Source of the DNA: Actinacidiphila glaucinigra | Lineage (GTDB): Bacteria; Actinomycetota; Actinomycetes; Streptomycetales; Streptomycetaceae | Direction of reading: 5' to 3' | DNA length: 64,000 nt | Assembly: GCF_900188405.1 (NCBI RefSeq) | Contig: NZ_FZOF01000008.1 | Coordinates: 248,001 to 312,000 of the forward strand | In this document: piece after piece, positions 46,585 to 55,482 of the stretch | How positions within the stretch are numbered: position 1 is the first letter of the stretch | Layout of the letters: the number at the start of each line of letters is the position of its first letter | The notes under the pieces: generated by a model | What the model saw: the letters and a program-made list of their open reading frames with translations, nothing else | The model's database searches: none | What the model was told of the DNA's origin: nothing | Made by a program: the position numbers and the translations under genes

Positions 46585-47784
46585 TCAGTTGCCCGGTACG
46601 CGGATGATCAGGGCGTCGCCCTGGCCGCCGCCACCGCACAGGGCCGCCGCGCCCACACCGCCGCCGCGGCGCTTGAGCTCCAGGGCCAGGTGCAGGACGA
46701 TACGGGCGCCGGACATGCCGATCGGGTGACCGAGGGCGATGGCACCGCCGTTGACGTTCACCTTTTCAGGTGTCACACCCAGGTCCTTCATTGACTGCAC
46801 CGACACCGCGGCGAAGGCCTCGTTGATCTCGATCAGGTCCAGGTCGCCGACCGACAGGCCGTCCTTCTTCAGGGCGTGCGCGATGGCGTTGGACGGCTGC
46901 GACTGCAGCGAGTTGTCCGGACCGGCCACATTGCCGTGGGCGCCGATCTCGGCGATCCACTCCAGGCCCAGCTCCTCGGCCCTGGCCTTGCTCATCACGA
47001 CCACCGCGGCGGCGCCGTCGGAGATCTGCGAGGAGGTGCCCGCGGTGATCGTGCCCTCCTTGCTGAAGGCGGGGCGCAGCTTGGCGAGCGACTCGGCCGT
47101 GGTCTCGGCGCGGATGCCCTCGTCCTTGGCGAAGACCACCGGCTCGCCCTTGCGCTGCGGGATCTCCACCGGGGTGATCTCGGCCTCGAACAGGCCGTTC
47201 TTCTGCGCGGCCGCCGCCCGCTGGTGGGACAGCGCGGCGATCTCGTCCTGTTCGGCGCGGCCGATGCCCAGGCGGGTGTTGTGCTTCTCGGTCGACTCGC
47301 CCATGGCGATGTTCTCGAAGGCGTCGGTGAGACCGTCGTGCGCCATGGCGTCCAGCATCTGGACGGCGCCGTACTTGAAGCCCTCGCGGGACTTGGGCAG
47401 CAGGTGCGGGGCGTTGGTCATCGACTCCTGGCCGCCGGCCACGACGACGTCGAACTCACCCGCCCGGATCAACTGGTCGGCGAGGGCGATGGCGTCCAGT
47501 CCGGAGAGGCAGACCTTGTTGATCGTCAGCGCCGGCACGTTCATCGGGATGCCGGCCTTGACCGCTGCCTGACGGGCCGGGATCTGCCCGGCACCCGCCT
47601 GGAGCACCTGGCCCATGATCACGTACTGCACCTGGTCACCGCCGATGCCCGCCCGGTCCAGCGCGGCCTTGATGGCGACGGCGCCGAGCTCGGCCCCGGA
47701 GAAGGTGCGCAGCGAGCCGAGAAGCCGGCCCATGGGGGTGCGCGCACCCGCGACGATCACGGACGTTCGTGCCTGGCTGGTCAT
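46585..47784 (-). CDS. Acetyl-CoA C-acetyltransferase (thiolase)
   Basis: 399-aa thiolase condensing two acetyl-CoA to acetoacetyl-CoA or the reverse. Acyl-enzyme Cys92 (NKVCLSG), substrate loop [32 protein letters not shown] with the active-site His, and CGGGGQG with the second Cys. ATG 47784 gives normal length; a 19-residue upstream extension lacks family support. Same strand as meaB, divergent from the epimerase gene. With hbd further on it could make 3-hydroxybutyryl-CoA for the C4 pathway. Confidence 0.92.
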   Translation of the reverse strand: MTSQARTSVIVAGARTPMGRLLGSLRTFSGAELGAVAIKAALDRAGIGGDQVQYVIMGQVLQAGAGQIPARQAAVKAGIPMNVPALTINKVCLSGLDAIALADQLIRAGEFDVVVAGGQESMTNAPHLLPKSREGFKYGAVQMLDAMAHDGLTDAFENIAMGESTEKHNTRLGIGRAEQDEIAALSHQRAAAAQKNGLFEAEITPVEIPQRKGEPVVFAKDEGIRAETTAESLAKLRPAFSKEGTITAGTSSQISDGAAAVVVMSKARAEELGLEWIAEIGAHGNVAGPDNSLQSQPSNAIAHALKKDGLSVGDLDLIEINEAFAAVSVQSMKDLGVTPEKVNVNGGAIALGHPIGMSGARIVLHLALELKRRGGGVGAAALCGGGGQGDALIIRVPGN

Positions 47785-47932
47785 GACGCGGCCCCTTTGC
47801 ACGGAGGGAATGTTAACGATGGTTTTCGAGGGTGGTGTCAATGTACTGAGGGGTGGAGCCGGCGGTCACCCGGCAGACGGTGTGATCGCGCGCACGTTGC
47901 GTGACCATGCGGACCGGCGGTCCACTGGAGTC

Positions 47933-48361
47933 ATGCTGACGCGAATCGACCACATCGGCATCGCCTGCTTCGATCTCGACAAGACCGTCGAGTTCTACCG
48001 TGCCACCTACGGCTTCGAGGTGTTCCACACCGAGGTCAACGAGGAGCAGGGTGTGCGCGAGGCCATGCTCAAGATCAACGAGACCTCCGACGGCGGGGCC
48101 TCCTACCTCCAGCTGCTGGAGCCCACCCGCGAGGACTCCACCGTCGCCAAGTGGCTGGCCAAGAACGGCGAGGGGGTGCACCACATCGCCTTCGGCACCG
48201 AGGACGTCGACGCGGACGCGGCTTCCGTGCGCGACAAGGGTGTGCGGGTGCTCTACGACAGTCCGCGCAAGGGTTCCATGGGGTCGCGGATCACCTTCCT
48301 GCACCCCAAGGACTGCCATGGAGTGCTCACCGAGCTCGTCACCTCGGCCAAGGACCACTGA
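47933..48361 (+). CDS. mce: Methylmalonyl-CoA epimerase
   Basis: 142-aa metalloenzyme interconverting (2R)- and (2S)-methylmalonyl-CoA. Metal ligands appear at His7 (IDHIG), Gln60 (YLQLL), His84 (GVHHIAF) and Glu134 (VLTEL). The 7-60 and 84-134 spacings equal those of the characterised propionibacterial enzyme. VOC fold in two halves. ATG 47933 has CTGGAG upstream. Works with mutases that need MeaB; supplies extender units for polyketides or propionate catabolism. Confidence 0.92.
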   Translation: MLTRIDHIGIACFDLDKTVEFYRATYGFEVFHTEVNEEQGVREAMLKINETSDGGASYLQLLEPTREDSTVAKWLAKNGEGVHHIAFGTEDVDADAASVRDKGVRVLYDSPRKGSMGSRITFLHPKDCHGVLTELVTSAKDH

Positions 48362-48539
48362 CCGGAGACGACTCGCCCCGGTAGAGTGGCCTGGCGACCC
48401 CGGGGTGGGCTGGGGTACCTGCCCGCGCCTCGGCGTGGGATCGGACACAATTCTCCGCAAGGCTCCGCGGTAAACGGGGCCCCGGGGAATCTCACTCGGT
48501 TGGCGGGTGGGTACACCAGGAGACGGATGGGACCGCGGA

Positions 48540-51500
48540 GTGCGGGGCTACGACCGCTACGAGGTTGAGGACGACCACCTCTCGCAGTTCGAGGCCGAGA
48601 TGGAGCGGCTTCGTAAGGAGCGGGACAAGGTCGTCCAGCATGCCGACGACCTCGGCTACCAGGTCGAGGTGCTGCGCGCCAAGCTGCACGAGGCGCGCCG
48701 CAACCTCGCGAGCCGTCCTGCCTACGACAACCTCGGCCACCAGGCCGACCAGTTGCTGCGCAATGCCCAGATCCAGGCCGACCAACTGCGCGCCGACGCC
48801 GAGCGGGAGCTGCGCGAGGCCCGGGCGGCCACCCAGCGCCTCCTCCAGGAGCAGGCCGAGCACCAGGCCCGCGTGGAGGCCGAGTGGCACGCCGAGGCCG
48901 TCGGCCGGCGCCGCCGGCTGGACGAGGAGCTGGCCGAGCGCCGCACCAACGTCGAGAGCCACGTCAACGAGAACGTGGCCTGGGCCGAGCAGTTGCGGGC
49001 CCGCGCCGAGTCGCAGGCCCGCCGGCTCATGGAGGAGACCCGCACCGAGTCGGAGGCCGCGCTGGCCGCCGCACGCGCCGAGGCGCAGCGGATCGCCGAG
49101 GGCGCCCGCGACCGGCTGGAGTCGGAGTCCTCGACCGCGCGCGCCGAGGCCGATCAACTGCTGCGCCGGGCCCGCGCGGACGCCGAGCGGCTGCTGAACG
49201 CCGCGGCCAGCCAGGCCCAGGAGGCCACCACGCAGGCCGAGCAGCTGCGTGCCTCCACCCAGAGCGACACCGACAACGCCCGCACCCAGGCCGGCGAACT
49301 CTCCCGCTCCGCCGAGGAGAAGCTGCGCGAGGCACAGGAGAAGCTGCGCGAGGCGCAGAGCGAGGCCGACCGGCTCCGCGAGGAGGCCTCGGCCAACGCC
49401 GCCAAGCGGCTGGCCACCGTCGACGCCGACAACGAGCAGCGCACCCGTACGGCCAAGGCCGAGGTGGCCCGGCTGGTCGCCGAGGCGACCAAGGAGGCGG
49501 AGGCCGCCAAGGCCGAGGCCGAGCAGATCCTCGCCGACGCCAACAACGAGGCCGAGCGGCTGCGCAGCCAGGCCCAGGAGACCGCCAAGTCCGAGGCGGC
49601 CGAGGACGCCGCGGCGGCGCTGGCCAAGGCGGCCCGCACCGCCGAGGAGGTGCTCAACAAGGCCACCGAGGACGCCCGTGCCACCACCGGCGCGGCGAGC
49701 GAGGAGGCCGAGCGCATCCGCCGCGAGGCGGAGGCGGAGGCGGACCGGCTCCGCGGCCAGGCCGAGGAGTCGGCCGAGGAGCTGCTCGGCACCGCCAAGG
49801 ACGACACCAGGGAGTACCGCGCCAAGACGGTCGAGCTCCAGGAGGAGGCCCGCAGGCTGCGTGGCGAGGCCGAGCAGCTGCGCGCCGAGGCGGTCGCCGA
49901 GGGCGAGCGCATCCGCGGCGAGGCGCGGCGCGAGGCGGTGCAGCAGATCGAGGAGGCGGCCCGGTCCGCCGAGGAGCTGCTGACCAAGGCGAAGGCCGAC
50001 GCCGCGGAGCACCGGCAGAAGGCGACCGCCGACTCCGAGAAGGTCCGCACCGAGGCGATCGACCGTGCCGGGGGCCTGCGCCGGCAGGCCGACGAGCTGC
50101 TGGAGCGCGCCCGGGGCGAGGCCGAGCAGGTCCGCGCCGAGGCCGAGCAGCAGGCGGAGCAGGTCAAGGAGGACGCCGAGGGCGCCGGCCGGCTGCTGCG
50201 CGAGGAGGCCGAGCGGGCCGCCCAGCGGCTGCGCGACGAGGCCGAGGCCGATCTGGTCCGGCTGCGCGAGGAGGCCGAGCACCGCATCGCCGCGGCCGAG
50301 GAGGCGCTGCGCGAGGCCCGCACCGAGGCGGAGCGGCTGCGCCGCGAGACCGCCGAGGAGGCGGCCACGCTGCGCACGGAGGTCGCTGAGCGGGTCCGCG
50401 GGCTGCAGGAGCAGGCCGAGCAGGAGACGGTACGGCTGCGCGACGAGGCCGCCGCCGACGCCTCGCAGACCCGGGCCGAGGCCGAGCAGCTGGCCGTACG
50501 TCTGCGGGGCGACGCCGCAGCCGAGGCCGAGACCCTGCGCACCGAGGCCCAGGAGACCGCCGACCGGGTCCGCGCCGAGGCGCAGGAGACCGCAGGACGG
50601 CTGCGGGCCGAGGCGGCCGAGGCGCTGTCCGCCGCCCAGGAGGAGGCCGTGCGCCGCCGCCGGGAGGCCGAGGAGCTGCTGGGCGCGGCCCGCGGCGAGG
50701 CGGAGCAGGAGCGCGCACAGGCCGGCCGCGAGGGCGAGGAGTTGCTGGCCGCCGCCCGCAAGCGGGTGGAGGAGGCCGGCGCCGAGGCGGAGCGGCTGGT
50801 CGCCGAGGCCGAGCGGCACGCTGCCGAGCTGGTCGGCGCGGCCGAGCAGACCGCCCAGCAGGTGCGGGACTCGGTCAACGGGCTGCACGAGCAGGCCGAG
50901 GAGGAGATCACCGGGCTGCGCTCGGCGGCCGAGCACGCCGCGGAGCGCCTGCGGTCCGAGGCCCAGGAGGCCGCGGACCGGCTGCACGCGGACGCCAACG
51001 CCGAGCGCGAGCGCGCCACCGAGGACGCCCAGCGGATGCGCCGCGAGGCGCAGGAGGAGGCCGAGGAGGCCCGGCAGCTGGCCGACCGCACGGTCGGCGA
51101 GGCGATCGAGGAGGCCGACCGGCTGCGGACGGAGACCCGCGACGAGGCCAACCGGCAGCGGGTGGAGGCCGCCGAGCAGGCCGACCGGCTGCTCACCGAG
51201 GCGATCGAGGAGGCCGACCGGCTCCGCGCCGACGCCGCCGCCCGGGCCGAGGAGACCGTGGGCAAGGCGCAGCGCGACGCCGAGCGGCTGGGCATCCTCG
51301 CCAAGGACGCCCTCGACTCCGCGGAGCGGGACGCCGAGGAGCGCCGCCGCGCGGCCGAGGAGTCGCTGGGCACCGCCGAGGCGGAGGCCCGCCGCATCAT
51401 GGACGAGGCGCGCGACGAGGCCAACAAGCGGCGCACGGACGCGGCCCAGCAGGCGGACCAGCTGATCACCAAGGCCCGTGCGGAGGCGGAGCGGCTGGGC

Positions 51501-52436
51501 ATCCTGGCCAAGGACGCCCTGGAGTCCGCCGAGCGCGACGCCGAGGCCGCCCGCACGGAGTCCGATCGGATCCGGGACGAGGCCCGCGAGGACGCCAACA
51601 AGCGCCGCGCCGAGGCCGCGGGCCAGGCGGACGAGCTCATCTCGCAGGCACAGGGCGAGGCCCTCAAGATCGGCACCACCGCGGAGGAGCAGGCCGACAC
51701 CATGGTCGGCGCCGCCCGCAAGGAGGCCGACCGGATCGTCGCCGGGGCCACCTCGGAGAGCAACGGCATGGTGGAGCGGGCCCGTACGGACGCCGACACG
51801 CTGCTCGAAGAGGCCCGCAGGGACGCCACCGCCATCCGCGAGCGCGCGACGGAGCTGCGGCAGCGCGTCGAGGCCGAGGTCGAGGAGCTGCACGAGCGGG
51901 CCCGCTCGGAGTCGGCCGCCACCATGAAGTCGGCGGGCGAGCGCGTCGACAAGCTCGTCGAGGCCGCCACGGAGCAGCTGGAGAAGGCCGAGGCCAAGGC
52001 CCGCGAACTGGTCACGGACGCCGAGGCCAGGGCCGAGGAGACGCGGTCCAACGCGAGCGCGGAGGCGAGCAAGGTCCGCATCGCCGCGGTGAAGAAGGCG
52101 GAGGAGCTGCTCAAGGGGGCCGAGCAGAAGAAGAACGACACGGAGCGCGACGCGGAGCGGGTGCGCAGCGAGGCCCGTGTCGAGGCCGAGCGCATCGTGA
52201 CCGAGGGCAAGAAGGAGCTCGAGGTGCTCAGCCGGCGCCGGCAGGACATCAACGCGGAGATCACCCGCGTGCAGGATGTCCTCGAGGCACTGGAGTCATT
52301 CCAGCAGCCGGCCGACGGGGGGAAGGGCAACAGTCAGAACACCACACAGAACGGTAAGAACGCGGTCACCGCTGGTGCAGCGGTCGGTACGCCCCGGACA
52401 GGGAGCAAGCGGTCCGACGATGCGCCACTCGATTGA
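48540..52436 (+). CDS. scy: Scy, polarity-organising coiled-coil protein
   Basis: About 1298 aa, almost entirely coiled coil of Ala/Glu/Arg-rich hendecad-type repeats. In Streptomyces Scy scaffolds the hyphal-tip polarisome with DivIVA and FilP. A short DivIVA-like N-terminal region (VRGYDRYEVEDDHLSQFEAEMERLRKERD is the area) leads into the rod. The conserved C-terminus is RRRQDINAEITRVQDVLEALESF, then a Gly/Asn-rich tail. GTG 48540 is chosen to match the start VRGY known for S. coelicolor; GTG 48507 would add 11 residues. Internal duplication is visible near 51282-51660. filP follows after 103 bases. Confidence 0.93.
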   Translation: MRGYDRYEVEDDHLSQFEAEMERLRKERDKVVQHADDLGYQVEVLRAKLHEARRNLASRPAYDNLGHQADQLLRNAQIQADQLRADAERELREARAATQRLLQEQAEHQARVEAEWHAEAVGRRRRLDEELAERRTNVESHVNENVAWAEQLRARAESQARRLMEETRTESEAALAAARAEAQRIAEGARDRLESESSTARAEADQLLRRARADAERLLNAAASQAQEATTQAEQLRASTQSDTDNARTQAGELSRSAEEKLREAQEKLREAQSEADRLREEASANAAKRLATVDADNEQRTRTAKAEVARLVAEATKEAEAAKAEAEQILADANNEAERLRSQAQETAKSEAAEDAAAALAKAARTAEEVLNKATEDARATTGAASEEAERIRREAEAEADRLRGQAEESAEELLGTAKDDTREYRAKTVELQEEARRLRGEAEQLRAEAVAEGERIRGEARREAVQQIEEAARSAEELLTKAKADAAEHRQKATADSEKVRTEAIDRAGGLRRQADELLERARGEAEQVRAEAEQQAEQVKEDAEGAGRLLREEAERAAQRLRDEAEADLVRLREEAEHRIAAAEEALREARTEAERLRRETAEEAATLRTEVAERVRGLQEQAEQETVRLRDEAAADASQTRAEAEQLAVRLRGDAAAEAETLRTEAQETADRVRAEAQETAGRLRAEAAEALSAAQEEAVRRRREAEELLGAARGEAEQERAQAGREGEELLAAARKRVEEAGAEAERLVAEAERHAAELVGAAEQTAQQVRDSVNGLHEQAEEEITGLRSAAEHAAERLRSEAQEAADRLHADANAERERATEDAQRMRREAQEEAEEARQLADRTVGEAIEEADRLRTETRDEANRQRVEAAEQADRLLTEAIEEADRLRADAAARAEETVGKAQRDAERLGILAKDALDSAERDAEERRRAAEESLGTAEAEARRIMDEARDEANKRRTDAAQQADQLITKARAEAERLGILAKDALESAERDAEAARTESDRIRDEAREDANKRRAEAAGQADELISQAQGEALKIGTTAEEQADTMVGAARKEADRIVAGATSESNGMVERARTDADTLLEEARRDATAIRERATELRQRVEAEVEELHERARSESAATMKSAGERVDKLVEAATEQLEKAEAKARELVTDAEARAEETRSNASAEASKVRIAAVKKAEELLKGAEQKKNDTERDAERVRSEARVEAERIVTEGKKELEVLSRRRQDINAEITRVQDVLEALESFQQPADGGKGNSQNTTQNGKNAVTAGAAVGTPRTGSKRSDDAPLD

Positions 52437-52449
52437 GCGGACATTGTGC

Positions 52450-52471
52450 ACAGTTACTGGACAGTGACTGT
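52450..52471. repeat. 22-bp near-palindrome between scy and filP
   Basis: ACAGTTACTG-GA-CAGTGACTGT: arms match at 9 of 10 positions around a 2-base centre. It begins 14 bases after the scy stop and ends 69 bases before filP. Candidate operator or weak hairpin; a possible filP -10 (TAGGAT) lies near 52493. Confidence 0.5.
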
Positions 52472-52539
52472 AAGACACGCCGCTTCGGCCCCTAGGATTC
52501 CCCCTATCACCCCACCCGGTCTGAATTGACAGGAACCCC

Positions 52540-53472
52540 ATGAGCGACACTTCCTCCCCCTTCGGCTTCGAGCTCGTGCGGCGTGGATACGACCGCGGTC
52601 AGGTGGACGACCGCATCACCAAACTCGTCGCCGACCGTGACAGCGCGCTGGCCCGGATCAACGCGCTGGAGAAGCGCATCGAGGAACTCCACCTCGAGAC
52701 CCAGAACGCGCAGGCCCAGGTCAACGACGCCGAACCGTCCTACGCCGGTCTCGGCGCGCGCGTCGAGAAGATCCTCCGCCTCGCGGAGGAGGAGGCGAAG
52801 GACCTGCGCGAGGAGGCCCGCCGCGCCGCCGAGCAGCACCGCGAGCTGGCCGAGTCCGCCGCCACCCAGGTGCGCAACGACGCCGAGTCCTACGCCGCCG
52901 AGCGCAAGTCGAAGGCCGAGGACGAGGGCGAGCGCATCGTCGAGAAGGCCAAGGGTGAGGCCGGCCAGCTGCGCGCCGACGCGCAGAAGGACGCGCAGGC
53001 CAAGCGCGAGGAGGCGGACGCCCTCTTCGAGGAGACCCGCGCCAAGGCGGCCCAGGCCGCGGCCGACTTCGAGACCAACCTGGCCAAGCGCCGCGAGCAG
53101 TCCGAGCGCGACCTCGCGTCGCGTCAGGCCAAGGCCGAAAAGCGCCTCGCCGAGATCGAGCACCGCGCCGAGCAGCTCCGCCTGGAGGCCGAGAAGCTGC
53201 GCACCGACGCCGAGCGCCGCGCCCGCCAGACGGTGGAGACCGCTCAGCGCCAGGCCGAGGACATCGTGGCCGACGCGAACGCCAAGGCGGACCGCATCCG
53301 CAGCGAATCCGAGCGCGAGCTGGCGGCCCTCACCAACCGCCGCGACAGCATCAACGCCCAGCTGACCAACGTCCGCGAGATGCTGGCCACGCTGACCGGT
53401 GCGGCGGTCGCCGCGGCCGGCGCCCCCGCCGACGACGAGCCCGTCTCGCGCGGCGTCCCGGCCCAGCGCTGA
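52540..53472 (+). CDS. filP: FilP, intermediate-filament-like cytoskeletal protein
   Basis: 310-aa coiled-coil protein that self-assembles into filaments behind hyphal tips and interacts with DivIVA and Scy. N-terminal DivIVA-like head (FELVRRGYDRGQVDDRITKLVADRD), a rod with a short discontinuity near residues 65-80, and the tail ELAALTNRRDSINAQLTNVREMLATL, which resembles the Scy C-terminal signature. Length equals that of S. coelicolor FilP. ATG preceded by AGGAA. A terminator follows. Confidence 0.94.
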   Translation: MSDTSSPFGFELVRRGYDRGQVDDRITKLVADRDSALARINALEKRIEELHLETQNAQAQVNDAEPSYAGLGARVEKILRLAEEEAKDLREEARRAAEQHRELAESAATQVRNDAESYAAERKSKAEDEGERIVEKAKGEAGQLRADAQKDAQAKREEADALFEETRAKAAQAAADFETNLAKRREQSERDLASRQAKAEKRLAEIEHRAEQLRLEAEKLRTDAERRARQTVETAQRQAEDIVADANAKADRIRSESERELAALTNRRDSINAQLTNVREMLATLTGAAVAAAGAPADDEPVSRGVPAQR

Positions 53473-53498
53473 CGCTCCGCGCAGCCCCTGGCGCACAT

Positions 53499-53529
53499 CG
53501 AGCCCCCCGCCTTCCCGGCAGGGGGCTCG
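53499..53529 (+). terminator. filP terminator
   Basis: CGAGCCCCC (53499-53507) pairs with GGGGGCTCG (53521-53529), with additional GCC/GGC pairing inside, 27 bases after the filP stop; followed by GTCGTG. Confidence 0.7.
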
Positions 53530-53604
53530 GTCGTGTCCGGGGAGCGCAAACGGGGGCATGAATTCCGCGTGCATCGCACGCCGCGGCCAAATAGTGTATG
53601 CGGC

Positions 53605-54591
53605 ATGATCGAGCTGCAGGGGCTGACCAAGCGGTACGGGGACAAGACCGCGGTGGATGACCTCACCTTCACGGTGCGTCCGGGGGTGGTCACCGGCTTC
53701 CTCGGCCCCAACGGGGCGGGCAAGTCGACGACGATGCGCATGATGCTGGACCTGGACAATCCGACCAGCGGCAGCATCCGCATCGACGGCAAGCACTATC
53801 GCGAGTTGCACGAACCGCTGAAGCACATCGGTGCGTTGCTCGAGGCCAAGGCCATCCACGGTGGCCGCACGGCGTACAACCACCTGCTGTGCCTGGCCCA
53901 GTCCAACCGCATCCCGGCCCGCCGGGTCGACGAGGTGCTGGAGATCGTCGGTCTGGCCCCCGTCGCCAAGAAGCGCTCCAAGGGCTTCTCCCTCGGCATG
54001 GGACAGCGTCTCGGCATCGCCGCGGCGCTGCTCGGCGACCCCGAGATCCTGATGTTCGACGAACCGGTCAACGGACTGGACCCGGAGGGCATCCACTGGA
54101 TCCGCAATCTGATGAAGGGGCTGGCCGCCCAGGGCCGCACGATCTTCGTCTCCAGCCACCTCATGAGCGAGATGGCGCTGACCGCCGAGCACCTGATCGT
54201 GATCGGTCGCGGGAAGCTGATGGCGGACACGACGATGGCGGACTTCATCGCCGAGAACTCCCGCTCCTACGTGCGCGTCCGCACCCCGGAGCCGGAGAAG
54301 TTCAAGGACGCGCTGGCGGCCGCGTCGATCATCGCGGTGATCGACGACGAGGGCGCCTTCGAGATCGAGGGCGCGGAATCCGCCAAGATCGGTGAACTCG
54401 CCGCCCGGAACCAGCTGGTGCTGCACGAGCTCAGCCCCCAGCAGGCCTCCCTGGAGCAGGCGTTCATGCAACTCACCGCCGAGTCGGTGGAGTACCACGC
54501 CGGTGGGCCCGCGGCAGAGGCCGGCGAGGCCGCGGCGCCCGCGCCCCAGTGGGGCGCCGCCTGGAACACGCACACCGGAAAGGAAGCCTGA
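53605..54591 (+). CDS. ABC transporter ATP-binding protein (module 1)
   Basis: 328-aa ATPase. Walker A GPNGAGKS (residues 33-40), Q-loop-like region, signature SLGMGQRL, Walker B ILMFDEPVNGLDPEG and H-loop SSHLMSEM. A C-terminal regulatory part (220-300) and an Ala/Pro tail follow. No clear Shine-Dalgarno, and TAGTGT lies 7 bases before the ATG, so a leaderless start is possible. Pairs with the permease 1 base after its stop. Similar to bacitracin/lantibiotic-type exporters, substrate unknown. Confidence 0.88.
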   Translation: MIELQGLTKRYGDKTAVDDLTFTVRPGVVTGFLGPNGAGKSTTMRMMLDLDNPTSGSIRIDGKHYRELHEPLKHIGALLEAKAIHGGRTAYNHLLCLAQSNRIPARRVDEVLEIVGLAPVAKKRSKGFSLGMGQRLGIAAALLGDPEILMFDEPVNGLDPEGIHWIRNLMKGLAAQGRTIFVSSHLMSEMALTAEHLIVIGRGKLMADTTMADFIAENSRSYVRVRTPEPEKFKDALAAASIIAVIDDEGAFEIEGAESAKIGELAARNQLVLHELSPQQASLEQAFMQLTAESVEYHAGGPAAEAGEAAAPAPQWGAAWNTHTGKEA

Positions 54592-54592
54592 C

Positions 54593-55369
54593 ATGGCAGC
54601 GACCACCGCTGTTCTGCAGTCGGAGTGGACCAAGGTCAGGACCGTCCGGTCGACCGTGTGGACGCTGGCGTCGGCCGCCGTCCTGACGATCGTCATCAGT
54701 GGTCTGTTCTGCCTGCTCTTCCGTACCCAGTGGGACACCATCGAAGAGGGCGCCCGCGCGCAGTTCGACGCCACCAGCCAAAGCCTGTCCGGTCTCTTCC
54801 TCGGTCAGCTCGCGCTGATCACCTTCGGCGTGCTGATCATCTCCAGCGAGTACAGCACGGGCATGATCCGGGCCTCGCTCTCGGCGGTGCCGCAGCGCGC
54901 GACCTTCTACCTCTCCAAGGTCGCCGTCGCCGCCGGCATCACCTTCGTCCTCGGGGTGATCGTCAGCTTCATCTCCTTCTTCATCGGCCAGGCCATCCTC
55001 GGCGGCGACCTCGACACCTCGATCAGCGATCCGGGGGTCCTGCGAGCGGTCTTCGGAGCCGGCCTCTACATGACGCTGATGGTGCTCTTCGCGGTCGGCG
55101 TCGCGACGATGCTGCGCAGCCCGATGGTCTCACTGGGCATCCTCATCCCCTTCTTCTTCCTGATCTCCGGGATCCTCTCGGCCGTACCGGGTGCCAAGGA
55201 CGTGGCCCGGTACTTCCCGGACCAGGCAGGCAGCAAGATCATGCGGGCCACGATCGCCCCGGACGACCCCGCCCCCTACAGCGCGTGGGGCGGACTCGGC
55301 ATCATGGCGCTGTGGGTGATCGTGGCGCTGATCGGCGGCTACGTGCTGCTGAAGAAGCGGGACGCCTGA
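54593..55369 (+). CDS. ABC transporter permease (module 1)
   Basis: 258-aa ABC-2-type permease with about six hydrophobic segments. It has the N-terminal SEWTKVRTVRSTVWTL amphipathic stretch and EYSTGMIRASL, shared with permease 2. AAAGGAAG precedes the ATG. Forms an exporter with the preceding ATPase. Confidence 0.86.
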   Translation: MAATTAVLQSEWTKVRTVRSTVWTLASAAVLTIVISGLFCLLFRTQWDTIEEGARAQFDATSQSLSGLFLGQLALITFGVLIISSEYSTGMIRASLSAVPQRATFYLSKVAVAAGITFVLGVIVSFISFFIGQAILGGDLDTSISDPGVLRAVFGAGLYMTLMVLFAVGVATMLRSPMVSLGILIPFFFLISGILSAVPGAKDVARYFPDQAGSKIMRATIAPDDPAPYSAWGGLGIMALWVIVALIGGYVLLKKRDA

Positions 55370-55482
55370 CCGCTCCCCCGGAATTCGGGCCTCACGGCCC
55401 CGGAACCGATCCGGCCCCGCTAGCCTCCTAATCCTCACGGGGGCGAGCACCGTCCCGCGGACTGTTCGTCGAGGGGCGGAGC

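Noticed and set aside
48492-51893. 1133-codon Leu/Gly-rich minus-strand frame opposite scy
   Set aside because: Mirror of the repetitive coiled-coil coding sequence; no independent start or ribosome site.
49000-52200. Short-period DNA repetition in scy resembling a tandem-repeat or CRISPR-like array
   Set aside because: Repeats follow codons of the hendecad coiled coil and vary in sequence; no constant repeat with unique spacers.
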